A stretch of 6,772 nt of DNA from Pseudonocardiales bacterium (GTDB taxonomy: Bacteria > Actinomycetota > Actinomycetes > Mycobacteriales > Jatrophihabitantaceae). The position numbers and the translations under genes are program-made. The notes under the pieces are model-generated. The model did not search any database. It saw only the letters and a list, made by a program, of their open reading frames with translations, and had not been told where the DNA came from. Numbering within the stretch: position 1 is the first letter of the stretch; each line of letters opens with the position of its first letter. The stretch is taken from contig JAVEEO010000003.1 of the NCBI GenBank assembly GCA_030840415.1, forward strand, positions 1 to 6,772. The letters run 5' to 3'. This document shows, in pieces, positions 1 through 5,948 of the stretch.

Positions 1-2
1 GC

Positions 3-1703
3 CTAGAAGAGCCGGAGTGCGGCCGGGGCGGAGGCCGGCACCACCGGGCTGACCGGCGGCACCGGATCCAGCCGACGATAGGGCTGGCCGGGCGCCGGCC
101 GCGGATCGGGCTCGCCCCGGTTGGGCCACAGCGCCGCCGCCCGTTCGGCCAGCGCGGTGATCGACAGGGACGGGTTGACGCCCAGGTTCGCCGACAGCGC
201 CGAGCCGTCCACCACGTGCAGGCCGGGATAGCCGTGCAGCCGGTGGTAGGGATCGATCACCCCAGTCTCGGCCGACTCCCCGATCGGGCAGCCGCCGATG
301 AAGTGCGCGGTCATCGGCACGTTGAACAGGTCGCCCCAGGTGCCGCCCGGCGCGCCACCGATGTTGTCGGCGAGCTGCCGGGCGGCCTGGTTGGCCACCG
401 GGATCCAGCTCGGATTGGGCTCGCCGCTGCCCTGGGTGGAGGTCAGCCTGGTCCGTCCGAACCGGCCTGTCTTGGGCAGCACCGTGATCGAGTTGTTCAG
501 CGACTGCATCACCAGCAGGATGATGGTCCGCTCCGACCAGTGCCGGGGCAGCATGGTTCGCAGCACCAGCCGGGGGCTGCGGACGGTCACCGCCAGCCAT
601 TGCCGCAGCCGGCTGGCCGGGCTCCCGCCGTCGGTCAGTACGGTGCTCAGCAGCCCCATCGCGTTGCTGCCCCGGCCGTAGCGGACCGGTTCGATGTGGG
701 TGTCCGGATCGGGATGCCAGGACGAGGTGATGGCCACCCCGCGGGTGTAGTCGGCCCGCGGGTCCGAGCTCGACGCGCCCAGCAATGCCTCGGAGTTCGT
801 CCTGGTCAACTGGCCCAGCCGCGCCGAGATGTCCGGCAGCGTGCTGGCCCGCAACCCGTGCAGCAGCTTCTGGGTGTTGTACGCCCCGGCCGAGAACACC
901 ACCTGCCGAGCGGTGAAGACCCGGCGGTCGCGGCGGGGACGCCAACTGCCGGTGCGCACCGCGTTGACCTGGTAGCCGCCGTCGGGCAGTGGCCGGACCC
1001 CGGTCACGGTGCTGAGCGGCATCACGGTGGCGCCGGCTCGCTCGGCCAGCGCCAGGTAGTTCGTGGTCAGGGTGTTCTTGGCGCCGTGCCGGCAGCCGGT
1101 CATGCACTGCCCGCACTCGAGGCAGCCGGTGCGCTCGGGACCGGCGCCGCCGAAGAACGGGTCGGGTACCCGGCGGCCCGGCTCCCGGCGGCCGTCCCGG
1201 CCGAAGAACACCCCGACCGGGGCCAGCCGAAAGGTCTCGCCCTTGCCGAACTGCTCGGCCAGCCGCCGCATCTCGACGTCGGCCGGCGTGGTGCTGGGAT
1301 TGGTCACCGCCCCGAGCATCGCCTTCGCCTGGGCGTAGAACGGCGCCAGCTCGGCCCGCCAGTCGGTGATGGCGGCCCACTGCGGATCGGCGTAGAACGG
1401 CTCGGGCGGCTCGTACAGGGTGTTGGCGTAGTTGAGCGAGCCACCGCCCACCCCGGCGCCGGCCAGGATCACGACGTTCCTGAGCAGATGGATCCGCTGG
1501 ATGCCGGTCAGGCCGAGCCGGGGTGCCCAGAGGAAGTTGCGCACGTCCCACGAGGTCTTGGGCAGCGTGTGCTCGTCGAAGCGCCGGCCGGCCTCCAGCA
1601 CCGCCACCCGGTAGCCCTTCTCCGACAACCGGAGGGCGGTGACGCTGCCGCCGAAGCCGGAACCGATCACCAGCACGTCGAAATCGTCCTGCACTGCCGT
1701 CAT
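3..1703 (-). CDS. GMC-family FAD-dependent oxidoreductase, cholesterol-oxidase-like
   Basis: The 566-residue product should oxidise an alcohol, possibly a sterol or other lipid, using FAD. Seen: an N-terminal Rossmann motif GSGFGG (residues 14-19) with the ribose-binding Glu37 in VAVLEAG; a GMC-type glycine-rich segment AGAGVGGGSLNYA; and a C-terminal GMC domain with the likely catalytic pair His467 (HFIGGC) and Asn510 (GVNPSLS). Residues 194-204 hold a CxxCxxCxxxC cluster (Cys194, 197, 200, 204) that resembles a [4Fe-4S] ferredoxin motif. No signal peptide is visible, so it is probably cytoplasmic. The ATG start follows a strong AGGGAGG site at a 6-nt spacing, and the reading frame is complete to a TAG at the left edge. 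It lies 101 nt downstream of the methyltransferase, with a palindromic operator candidate in that gap, so it may be regulated separately. The family call is firm. The substrate is unknown, and ChoD-like naming would be inference. Confidence 0.93.
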   Translation of the reverse strand: MTAVQDDFDVLVIGSGFGGSVTALRLSEKGYRVAVLEAGRRFDEHTLPKTSWDVRNFLWAPRLGLTGIQRIHLLRNVVILAGAGVGGGSLNYANTLYEPPEPFYADPQWAAITDWRAELAPFYAQAKAMLGAVTNPSTTPADVEMRRLAEQFGKGETFRLAPVGVFFGRDGRREPGRRVPDPFFGGAGPERTGCLECGQCMTGCRHGAKNTLTTNYLALAERAGATVMPLSTVTGVRPLPDGGYQVNAVRTGSWRPRRDRRVFTARQVVFSAGAYNTQKLLHGLRASTLPDISARLGQLTRTNSEALLGASSSDPRADYTRGVAITSSWHPDPDTHIEPVRYGRGSNAMGLLSTVLTDGGSPASRLRQWLAVTVRSPRLVLRTMLPRHWSERTIILLVMQSLNNSITVLPKTGRFGRTRLTSTQGSGEPNPSWIPVANQAARQLADNIGGAPGGTWGDLFNVPMTAHFIGGCPIGESAETGVIDPYHRLHGYPGLHVVDGSALSANLGVNPSLSITALAERAAALWPNRGEPDPRPAPGQPYRRLDPVPPVSPVVPASAPAALRLF

Positions 1704-1775
1704 GGAATGCCTCCCTGTCGGGGCCGGGACCCGGTGAAGTGTCTGCGCCGTGCGGTTTCCAAAAGTTTCACACTC

Positions 1776-1804
1776 CCATTACTAGACGAATCGTCTAGTA
1801 ATGG
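1776..1804. promoter_or_regulatory. Perfect 29-nt palindrome, probable TetR-type operator
   Basis: Two perfect 14-nt inverted arms, CCATTACTAGACGA and its complement, flank a single central A. The core TAGACGA-n-TCGTCTA has the length and symmetry usual for TetR-family repressor sites. It begins immediately after the methyltransferase stop codon and ends 72 nt before the oxidoreductase start, where it could overlap that gene's promoter. A one-base loop and the lack of a T tract argue against an intrinsic terminator. No regulator gene is in the window, so the cognate repressor is inferred to lie elsewhere. Confidence 0.7.
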
Positions 1805-2632
1805 CTATTGGTGCCGATCGCGCATTTCTCCGACCGGTGCCACCGCCTGCCATGCCACGGTGAATTCGCCGAGCCGGTGCCGGCCGGCGGTGCTCAACAC
1901 CGGCCAGTCCGCGGCCAGGCGGGCGGCCATCGCCTGCCAGCGCTGCCGCGGGCCGAAGGCGGCCAGCGGGGCGTGCAGGTTCCAGGCCGCGTCCATCGCA
2001 CGCAGCAGCCGGTGGATCGGCTCACCGGCCACATTGCGGGAGATGAGCGCCTTGACCAGCCGGTCGGCCACGTCCGAGGGTCGCCGCAGGTCGGCCAGCC
2101 GGCAGCTCAGCGTCAGGCTCAGCGGACCGCCGGCGTTCAGCAGCACCCAGCTGGCCCGCCGGCCGATCTCGTCGCTGGTGCCCTCGACGAGGACGCCGCC
2201 CGGGGCGAGCCGGCCGCACAGCTGCTGCCAGGCCGCGCCCACCGCCTCCAGCGGGTACTGCCGCAACACATTGGCGGCCCGGACGATCACCGGCCGCCGG
2301 CCAGCCAGCTCGAAGCCGCCGAGCGCGAAGCTCAGTCCCGGCCGGCTGGCCGGTTGGGCGGCGGCCACCCGTTCCGGATCGATCTCCAGCCCGAGCACCT
2401 CGACGTCCGGACGGCAGCGGCGCAACCTGGTCAGCAGCTCGACGGCGGTGACCGGGCTGGCGCCGTAGCCGAGGTCGACGACCAGTGGCACCTCCGCGCG
2501 CCGCAGCTGGCCGGCCAGCTGGGTGGCGATCCAGTTGTCCATCCGGCGCAACCGGTTCGGGTTGGTGGTGCCTCGGGTGGGCATGCCCAGTGCCCTGGCC
2601 CGGCCGGCCGCCAGCCGGGGCTGCTTGGTCAC
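1805..2632 (-). CDS. Class I SAM-dependent methyltransferase, substrate unknown
   Basis: A 275-residue protein with a Rossmann-type SAM-binding site: motif I VVDLGYGASP (Asp53, Gly55, Gly57) and the acidic loop LGLEIDPERV (Glu83, Asp85) that would hold the SAM ribose. An N-terminal block RGTTNPNRLRRMD (about residues 20-32) precedes it and looks like a family signature. No membrane segment or signal peptide is visible. I chose the GTG start at 2632, which has a GGGGA element 11 nt upstream and lies just before that block. The frame stays open to an ATG at 2731, but the extra 33 residues look non-conserved (repetitive Gly/Arg/Ala). An ATG at 2584 is also possible but would clip the basic N-terminus. 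It lies upstream of and co-directional with the oxidoreductase. The two could be co-transcribed, although the palindrome between them suggests separate control. The methyl acceptor cannot be told from sequence. Confidence 0.82.
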   Translation of the reverse strand: MTKQPRLAAGRARALGMPTRGTTNPNRLRRMDNWIATQLAGQLRRAEVPLVVDLGYGASPVTAVELLTRLRRCRPDVEVLGLEIDPERVAAAQPASRPGLSFALGGFELAGRRPVIVRAANVLRQYPLEAVGAAWQQLCGRLAPGGVLVEGTSDEIGRRASWVLLNAGGPLSLTLSCRLADLRRPSDVADRLVKALISRNVAGEPIHRLLRAMDAAWNLHAPLAAFGPRQRWQAMAARLAADWPVLSTAGRHRLGEFTVAWQAVAPVGEMRDRHQ

Positions 2633-2842
2633 AGCAGCGATTGTCCCCGATCGGCCCGCATGGTGATCCTGGGCGCCGCCGCCCCGCTCACCCGCCAGCG
2701 ACGCGACGGCGAGGGGCCGATCACGGTGCACGGGGTGGATCGACGGCGTGCCCGGCCCGACCGCTGGACCTGGCGGCCGAGATCGGTCATGGTGTGCAGG
2801 CCGGTTTCGATATTTCTCGGCCTAGCCCATCCATCCAGGGAA

Positions 2843-2870
2843 TTGTACGTTTTAAACTATCCGATACCTT
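2843..2870 (+). promoter_or_regulatory. Candidate promoter for the first MFS gene
   Basis: A TTGTAC (-35-like) and a TACCTT (-10-like) element are separated by 16 nt in a locally AT-rich patch. This would start transcription about 35 nt before the MFS ATG. The match to consensus is modest. It sits in the 280-nt divergent gap between the methyltransferase and the transporter, and I could not place a convincing leftward promoter in that gap. Confidence 0.3.
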
Positions 2871-2881
2871 GCGTAGGCAAG
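2868..2881. promoter_or_regulatory. Small inverted repeat over the start-site region of the first MFS gene
   Basis: CTTGC-GTAG-GCAAG is a perfect 5-bp inverted repeat that overlaps the -10 candidate. Downstream, an imperfect direct repeat CGGTTAAC / CGGCTAAC lies just before the ATG, and the first copy contains the palindrome GGTTAACC. Either could be a repressor site. The arms are short enough to occur by chance. Confidence 0.25.
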
Positions 2882-2912
2882 CCTCGGACCGGTTAACCTT
2901 TCCGGCTAACGT

Positions 2913-4247
2913 ATGAAGTCATATCGGACACCACGAATTGCGAGGACCGGGTTGGCCAGCGAACGTGTCACCTTCGCTGCAGTTCTCAGGGTTCGTGAAT
3001 TCCGGGTGTTGTGGCTGGCCGACGCGCAGTCGGCCGTCGGCGATCAGATCGCCCGGGTGGCCCTGTCGGTACTGGTCTTCGAGCGAACCGAATCGGCGGC
3101 CCTGACGGCGCTGGCCTACGCCCTGACCTTCGTGCCGGCGATGCTCGGCGGCATGCTGCTGTCGGGACTTGCCGACCGGTTGCCACGCCGCCAGGTGATG
3201 GTCGGCTGCGACGTGATCCGGGCGGTGTTGCTGGGCTGCATGGCGATCCCGCAGGTTCCGATCTGGCTGCTCTGCGCACTGCTGGTACTGGCAGTGCTCA
3301 CCGAGGCTCCGTTCATGGCCGCCGAGTCCTCGCTGATACCTGTCATCCTGGACGGCGACCAGTACGTCGTGGGCACCGGTCTGCGCACCATCACCAACCA
3401 GGTCGCCCAGCTGGCCGGCTTCGCCGGCGGCGGCCTGGTGATCGCGTTGATCGGTGCCCGGGCCGGTCTCGCCCTCGATGCCGCCACCTTCGCGGTGTCG
3501 GCGGTGTTGATCATGATTGCGGTCAAGGCCCGGCCGGCGGCGGTCACGGACGATCCGGCCGCGGCCGACAGCGGCGGACCCGGGGTGCTCGGCGGGCTGT
3601 TCTCGGGCCTGCGACTGATCTTCACCGACTCCCGGCTGCGCATCCTGCTCGGCCTGTCCTGGCTGGCTGGCCTGTTCGTGGTACCCGAAGGGGTTGCCGT
3701 TCCCTACGCCCACGACATCGACCGGGGGCCGGTGGCCGTCGGCCTGCTGATGGCCGCGACCCCCGCGGGCACCGCGATCGGTACCTATCTGTGGGTCCGG
3801 TTCGTTCCCACTGCCATCAGGTCACGCTGGATGGGCCCGATGGCGGCCGCCGTCGGGGTGCCCTTCGCCCTGTGCGCCTGGCACCCGAACCTGGTCCTGT
3901 CGCTGGTGCTGTGGACCGCCGCCGGGCTGTTCTTCGGCTACCAGGTACAGGTGATCACCGACTTCGTCCGGTCGGTGCCCGATCAGCAGCGCGGTCAGGC
4001 GATCGGCATCGCGTCCTCCGGACTGCTGGCCGTGCAGGGCTTCGGCATCCTGATCGGCGGCGCGGTCGCCAGCGTGTGGGGGGTCAACGCGGCCGTTGCC
4101 AGTGCCGGGCTGCTGGGCACGGTGCTGGGCCTGGGGTTGTCCTGGAAGTGGTGGCGGACGACGCCGAGGTCGCAGCCGGAGTCGGCCGAGCCGATCAGGC
4201 TCCCGTCGCCGACCGAACGGGTCACCGAGGACCGCTCCTCGGCCTGA
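2913..4247 (+). CDS. MFS transporter (first of two paralogues)
   Basis: A 444-residue polytopic membrane protein of the major facilitator superfamily, probably a proton-driven exporter of a small molecule. Seen: alternating hydrophobic segments consistent with 12 helices; the motif-A-like loop GLADRLPRRQ (residues 85-94) between helices 2 and 3; a hydrophilic Asp/Pro/Ala-rich central linker near residues 205-228; and a polar tail after residue 420. Residues WLADAQSAVGDQ in helix 1 are shared with the second MFS protein. Over the first 185 aligned residues the two are about 70% identical by hand count. The ATG has no clear Shine-Dalgarno. An in-frame TTG at 2952 is preceded by GAGGA at 5 nt and would give an N-terminus closer in length to the paralogue, so it is a serious alternative. 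Subfamily (EntS/macrolide-efflux-like) and substrate are inference only. Confidence 0.9.
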   Translation: MKSYRTPRIARTGLASERVTFAAVLRVREFRVLWLADAQSAVGDQIARVALSVLVFERTESAALTALAYALTFVPAMLGGMLLSGLADRLPRRQVMVGCDVIRAVLLGCMAIPQVPIWLLCALLVLAVLTEAPFMAAESSLIPVILDGDQYVVGTGLRTITNQVAQLAGFAGGGLVIALIGARAGLALDAATFAVSAVLIMIAVKARPAAVTDDPAAADSGGPGVLGGLFSGLRLIFTDSRLRILLGLSWLAGLFVVPEGVAVPYAHDIDRGPVAVGLLMAATPAGTAIGTYLWVRFVPTAIRSRWMGPMAAAVGVPFALCAWHPNLVLSLVLWTAAGLFFGYQVQVITDFVRSVPDQQRGQAIGIASSGLLAVQGFGILIGGAVASVWGVNAAVASAGLLGTVLGLGLSWKWWRTTPRSQPESAEPIRLPSPTERVTEDRSSA

Positions 4248-4308
4248 ACCGCCTGGGCGGCGGGCCGAAGAGGGTCCGGTCGTTGAGGAAAAAGGGGGGT
4301 TCAGGGGG

Positions 4309-4335
4309 TCAGGGCCAGCGCCAGTTGCGCAGCAA
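4309..4335 (-). CDS. Mini-ORF encoding octapeptide MLRNWRWP (TTG start, distal copy)
   Basis: A TTG start, placed 7 nt after AAGGAG, opens eight codons ending in TGA. Relative to the other copies the Leu2 codon changes synonymously (CTG for CTC), Asp3 becomes Arg, and Asn-Trp-Arg-Trp-Pro is kept exactly. The net charge rises from 0 to +2. A TGA stop in the same position where the other copies have TAG or TAA supports translation. Downstream on the minus strand there is a C-rich run ending in five T residues but no clear hairpin, so termination is unresolved. The transcript then runs antisense into the 3' end of the first MFS gene. Confidence 0.6.
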   Translation of the reverse strand: MLRNWRWP

Positions 4336-4386
4336 TTCAGGTCTCCTTCGGGTACGGGGGGACGGACAGGTGCGGGCAGGGCGGCC

Positions 4387-4420
4387 CTAGGGGCCGGCGC
4401 CAGTCGGGCAGGTGCCGGCC
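4387..4420. repeat. Hairpin containing a degenerate mini-ORF copy
   Basis: The arms GGCCGGCGCC (4392-4401) and GGTGCCGGCC (4411-4420) pair over 10 positions around a 9-nt loop. Read on the plus strand the one imperfect pair is G-U; on the minus strand it is an A-C mismatch. On the minus strand, bases 4411 to 4387 also resemble the mini-ORF: codons for L-P-D-W-R-R-P, lacking the Asn codon, with an extra C shifting the TAG out of frame and no Shine-Dalgarno. It may be a decayed fourth copy, a structural element between mini-ORFs, or both. There is no T tract for a classic terminator. Confidence 0.4.
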
Positions 4421-4446
4421 TAGGGCCAGCGCCAGTTGTCGAGCAT
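4420..4446 (-). CDS. Mini-ORF encoding octapeptide MLDNWRWP (middle copy)
   Basis: This copy encodes the same peptide as the upstream copy and differs only in its stop codon, TAG instead of TAA. AGGAGG lies 6 nt before the ATG. A short palindrome CACAC-n-GTGTG directly precedes that ribosome site. A strong hairpin begins at the last base of the stop codon. Spacing from the upstream copy is 48 nt, long enough for independent initiation, which fits each copy having its own Shine-Dalgarno. Function unknown. Confidence 0.68.
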   Translation of the reverse strand: MLDNWRWP

Positions 4447-4494
4447 CCGGAGCCTCCTCACACGGTGTGGGATCGGTCGGGCAGAGCCCCCGCT

Positions 4495-4521
4495 TTAGGG
4501 CCAGCGCCAGTTGTCGAGCAT
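4495..4521 (-). CDS. Mini-ORF encoding octapeptide MLDNWRWP (promoter-proximal copy)
   Basis: An ATG start and TAA stop enclose eight codons giving Met-Leu-Asp-Asn-Trp-Arg-Trp-Pro. AGGGAGG lies 7 nt upstream of the start, an excellent Shine-Dalgarno. This copy is nearest the minus-strand promoter candidate, with a leader of about 65 nt. A small hairpin (GGGC-AGA-GCCC) follows the stop. The peptide has no signal sequence. Function is not recognised. Possibilities are a minimal precursor for a modified peptide built on Trp-x-Trp, a signalling peptide, or a translated regulatory element. Coding is inferred from the repeated pattern, since an ORF this short means nothing alone. Confidence 0.68.
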   Translation of the reverse strand: MLDNWRWP

Positions 4522-4592
4522 GTGCGGGCCTCCCTTCGGACGCATCTTCGCCAGGGTTGAGTGGGCGGTATCAGAGGTATCTAGTAGTTTTC

Positions 4593-4620
4593 TAGGTATG
4601 GGCAATTGTCAGGATGACAA
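4593..4620 (-). promoter_or_regulatory. Candidate promoter for the mini-ORF array
   Basis: On the minus strand TTGTCA (-35) and TACCTA (-10) are 16 nt apart in an AT-rich island that contrasts with the GC-rich surroundings. Transcription would begin near 4586 and reach the first mini-ORF after about 65 nt. The match to a housekeeping promoter is fair. Confidence 0.4.
4606..4620. promoter_or_regulatory. Inverted repeat TTGTCA-GGA-TGACAA at the divergent -35 region
   Basis: A perfect 6-bp inverted repeat with a 3-nt centre covers the overlapping -35 elements of both divergent promoter candidates. It may simply reflect two back-to-back -35 boxes, or it may be bound by a regulator that acts on both directions. 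Confidence 0.4.
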
Positions 4621-4642
4621 CCCGACCGCGATCCACTAGCTT
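4614..4642 (+). promoter_or_regulatory. Candidate promoter for the diguanylate cyclase gene
   Basis: ATGACA (five of six bases of the -35 consensus) is followed after 17 nt by TAGCTT. This would give a 5' leader of about 22 nt. The -35 hexamer overlaps that of the leftward mini-ORF promoter candidate, so the two transcription units could compete or be controlled together. Confidence 0.42.
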
Positions 4643-4670
4643 CTGAGGCAAGACAACCGGGTGGGGAAGT

Positions 4671-5948
4671 ATGTCTCGATCAGCACGCGGCACACCGTTT
4701 TCGCCGCTGGCCCGGTTGCGCGGCTGGGACCTCTGGACCACCCCGCGGGCGATGTTGGCTTTCGTGCTGACTGTCGACGCAGTGATGTTCTTAGTGTCTT
4801 TCTGTCTGGTAATCAACGCCAAGGCCGATGGATCGGACCTGGCCCGGCTGCTGGTCCTGCTGGCGCTCTGGGTTGTTTTCGAGGAAACCTCGAACCGAAT
4901 TGCCCAGATGCGGGTGCGCTTGGCAAACTACGGCCACGTCGATATGACCTCAGTCTGGACCTTCGCGGCGGCCTTGGTGCTGCCCCCGGCGCTTACCGTT
5001 TTCTTGTGTGCGGTTGTGCTCGGTTATGCCTGGTTGCGTCACGAACGGCGCAGCGGCATGCGTGCCTACCGGCAGGTGTTCGGCGCCGCCGTGGTGGTGG
5101 CCTCCTGCCTCGCCGCCCGCCTGGTGTTGAACCTCGTCACCGCCGGGGCCGGCAGCTCCGGCCCGCCGTACCGGGCGGTGCTGGGCGTGGCGGTGGCCAT
5201 GCTGGTCTATGCGGCGGTGAACTTCTTCGTCCTGTTCGTGGCGATCTATCTCGCGGTACGGCCGGTGAAGCTGACCGAGCTCCTGGAGAACCGGCAGGAC
5301 GTCACCCTCGAGTTTGCCACCCTGTGTCTCGGTGGCCTCACCGCGCTGGCGCTGGCGGATCAACCGCTGCTGGCGGTGCTGGTGATGCCGCCGCTGTTCG
5401 TGCTGCAGCGCAGCGTGCTCACCAAGCAGCTCGAGATCGCCGCCACCACCGATGCCAAGACCGGCCTGCTGAACGCCGCGACCTGGCAGAGCATGGCCCA
5501 GCACGAACTGGCCCGCGCGCACCGCGAGCACGAGGCAGCCGCGCTGCTGATCATCGACATGGACAACTTCAAGCTGGTCAACGACACCTACGGCCACATC
5601 GCCGGTGACGTGGTGCTGCGCGCGGTCGCCGACTGCCTGGTCCGCGAGCTGCGCCAGTACGACGCGATCGGCCGGTTCGGAGGTGAGGAGTTCGTCGCGA
5701 TGCTGGCCGGAGTGGACGAGCTCACCGCCGTCGGGATCTCCGAGCGGGTGCGGGAGCAGATCCAGTCGCTCGAGGTGTCGACCCCCATCGATGGCCAGCC
5801 GGCCGTGATCGCGCTATCGGCCTCGATCGGCATCAGCTGCTTTCCCGAGCACGGCGGTGAGCTCGAAGACCTGCTGCACGCCGCCGACTCGGCGCTCTAC
5901 GCGGCCAAGCGGGCCGGCCGCAATCGCGTTGTGGTGTCCCCACTGTAG
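4671..5948 (+). CDS. Membrane-anchored diguanylate cyclase (GGDEF domain)
   Basis: The 425-residue protein should make cyclic di-GMP from two GTP at the inner face of the membrane. The N-terminal half has about six hydrophobic segments (near residues 28-48, 57-71, 94-121, 135-156, 168-196 and 211-247). I do not recognise them as a named sensor domain. The GGDEF domain follows from about residue 258: DAKTGLLN (261-268), the metal/GTP segment IDMDNFKLVNDTYGH with Asp296 and Asn304, the active site GGEEF (337-341), and an RxxD product-inhibition site (Arg328-Asp331) exactly five residues before it. All key residues are present, so it should be active and feedback-inhibited. No EAL domain is attached. 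The ATG has only a purine run GGGGAAG very close to it, so initiation may be weak. A single TTA leucine codon occurs at residue 41. It is divergent from the mini-ORF array and followed 165 nt later by the second MFS gene. Confidence 0.93.
   Translation: MSRSARGTPFSPLARLRGWDLWTTPRAMLAFVLTVDAVMFLVSFCLVINAKADGSDLARLLVLLALWVVFEETSNRIAQMRVRLANYGHVDMTSVWTFAAALVLPPALTVFLCAVVLGYAWLRHERRSGMRAYRQVFGAAVVVASCLAARLVLNLVTAGAGSSGPPYRAVLGVAVAMLVYAAVNFFVLFVAIYLAVRPVKLTELLENRQDVTLEFATLCLGGLTALALADQPLLAVLVMPPLFVLQRSVLTKQLEIAATTDAKTGLLNAATWQSMAQHELARAHREHEAAALLIIDMDNFKLVNDTYGHIAGDVVLRAVADCLVRELRQYDAIGRFGGEEFVAMLAGVDELTAVGISERVREQIQSLEVSTPIDGQPAVIALSASIGISCFPEHGGELEDLLHAADSALYAAKRAGRNRVVVSPL

Larger units (their letters stand above)
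4309..4521 (-). repeat. Tandem family of 27-nt mini-ORFs (three copies plus one degenerate)
   Basis: Three copies of a 27-nt unit lie head to tail on the minus strand. The two upstream copies are identical over 26 of 27 nt. The third keeps the last five codons before its stop exactly and changes the first three. Sequence between copies is unrelated except for a purine-rich ribosome site before each start. Gaps are 48 nt and 84 nt, and the larger gap holds a hairpin with a degraded fourth copy. The array occupies most of the 423-nt gap between the MFS and diguanylate cyclase genes. It is not a CRISPR array, because units and spacing are irregular and the repeat is an ORF. Confidence 0.75.

Noticed and set aside
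1776..1804. Intrinsic terminator for the methyltransferase
   Set aside because: The inverted arms have a one-base centre and no following T tract on the minus strand. A protein-binding site fits better.
216..2468. Long plus-strand open frame over the oxidoreductase and methyltransferase
   Set aside because: It is antisense to two genes with clear motifs, is rich in Arg/Gly/Pro/His, and has no domain. It is a high-GC shadow frame.
2633..2731. 33-codon N-terminal extension of the methyltransferase to an ATG at 2731
   Set aside because: The extension is low-complexity with no family-like sequence, while the GTG at 2632 has a plausible ribosome site just before the conserved block. The longer form cannot be fully excluded.
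2919..3713. Minus-strand open frame opposite the first MFS gene
   Set aside because: Its composition (Gln/His/Arg/Gly-rich) is typical of an antisense shadow, and the plus-strand transporter is well supported.
4309..4521. CRISPR array or insertion-sequence repeat
   Set aside because: There are only three units with unequal gaps of 48 and 84 nt. The repeat coincides with an ORF plus ribosome site, and no cas or transposase gene or terminal repeats are seen.
4096..4560. Plus-strand frame across the end of the first MFS gene and the mini-ORF region
   Set aside because: It overlaps the real gene out of frame and has a low-complexity Pro/Arg/Gly translation. Its internal peptide repeats come from the mini-ORF DNA read on the wrong strand.
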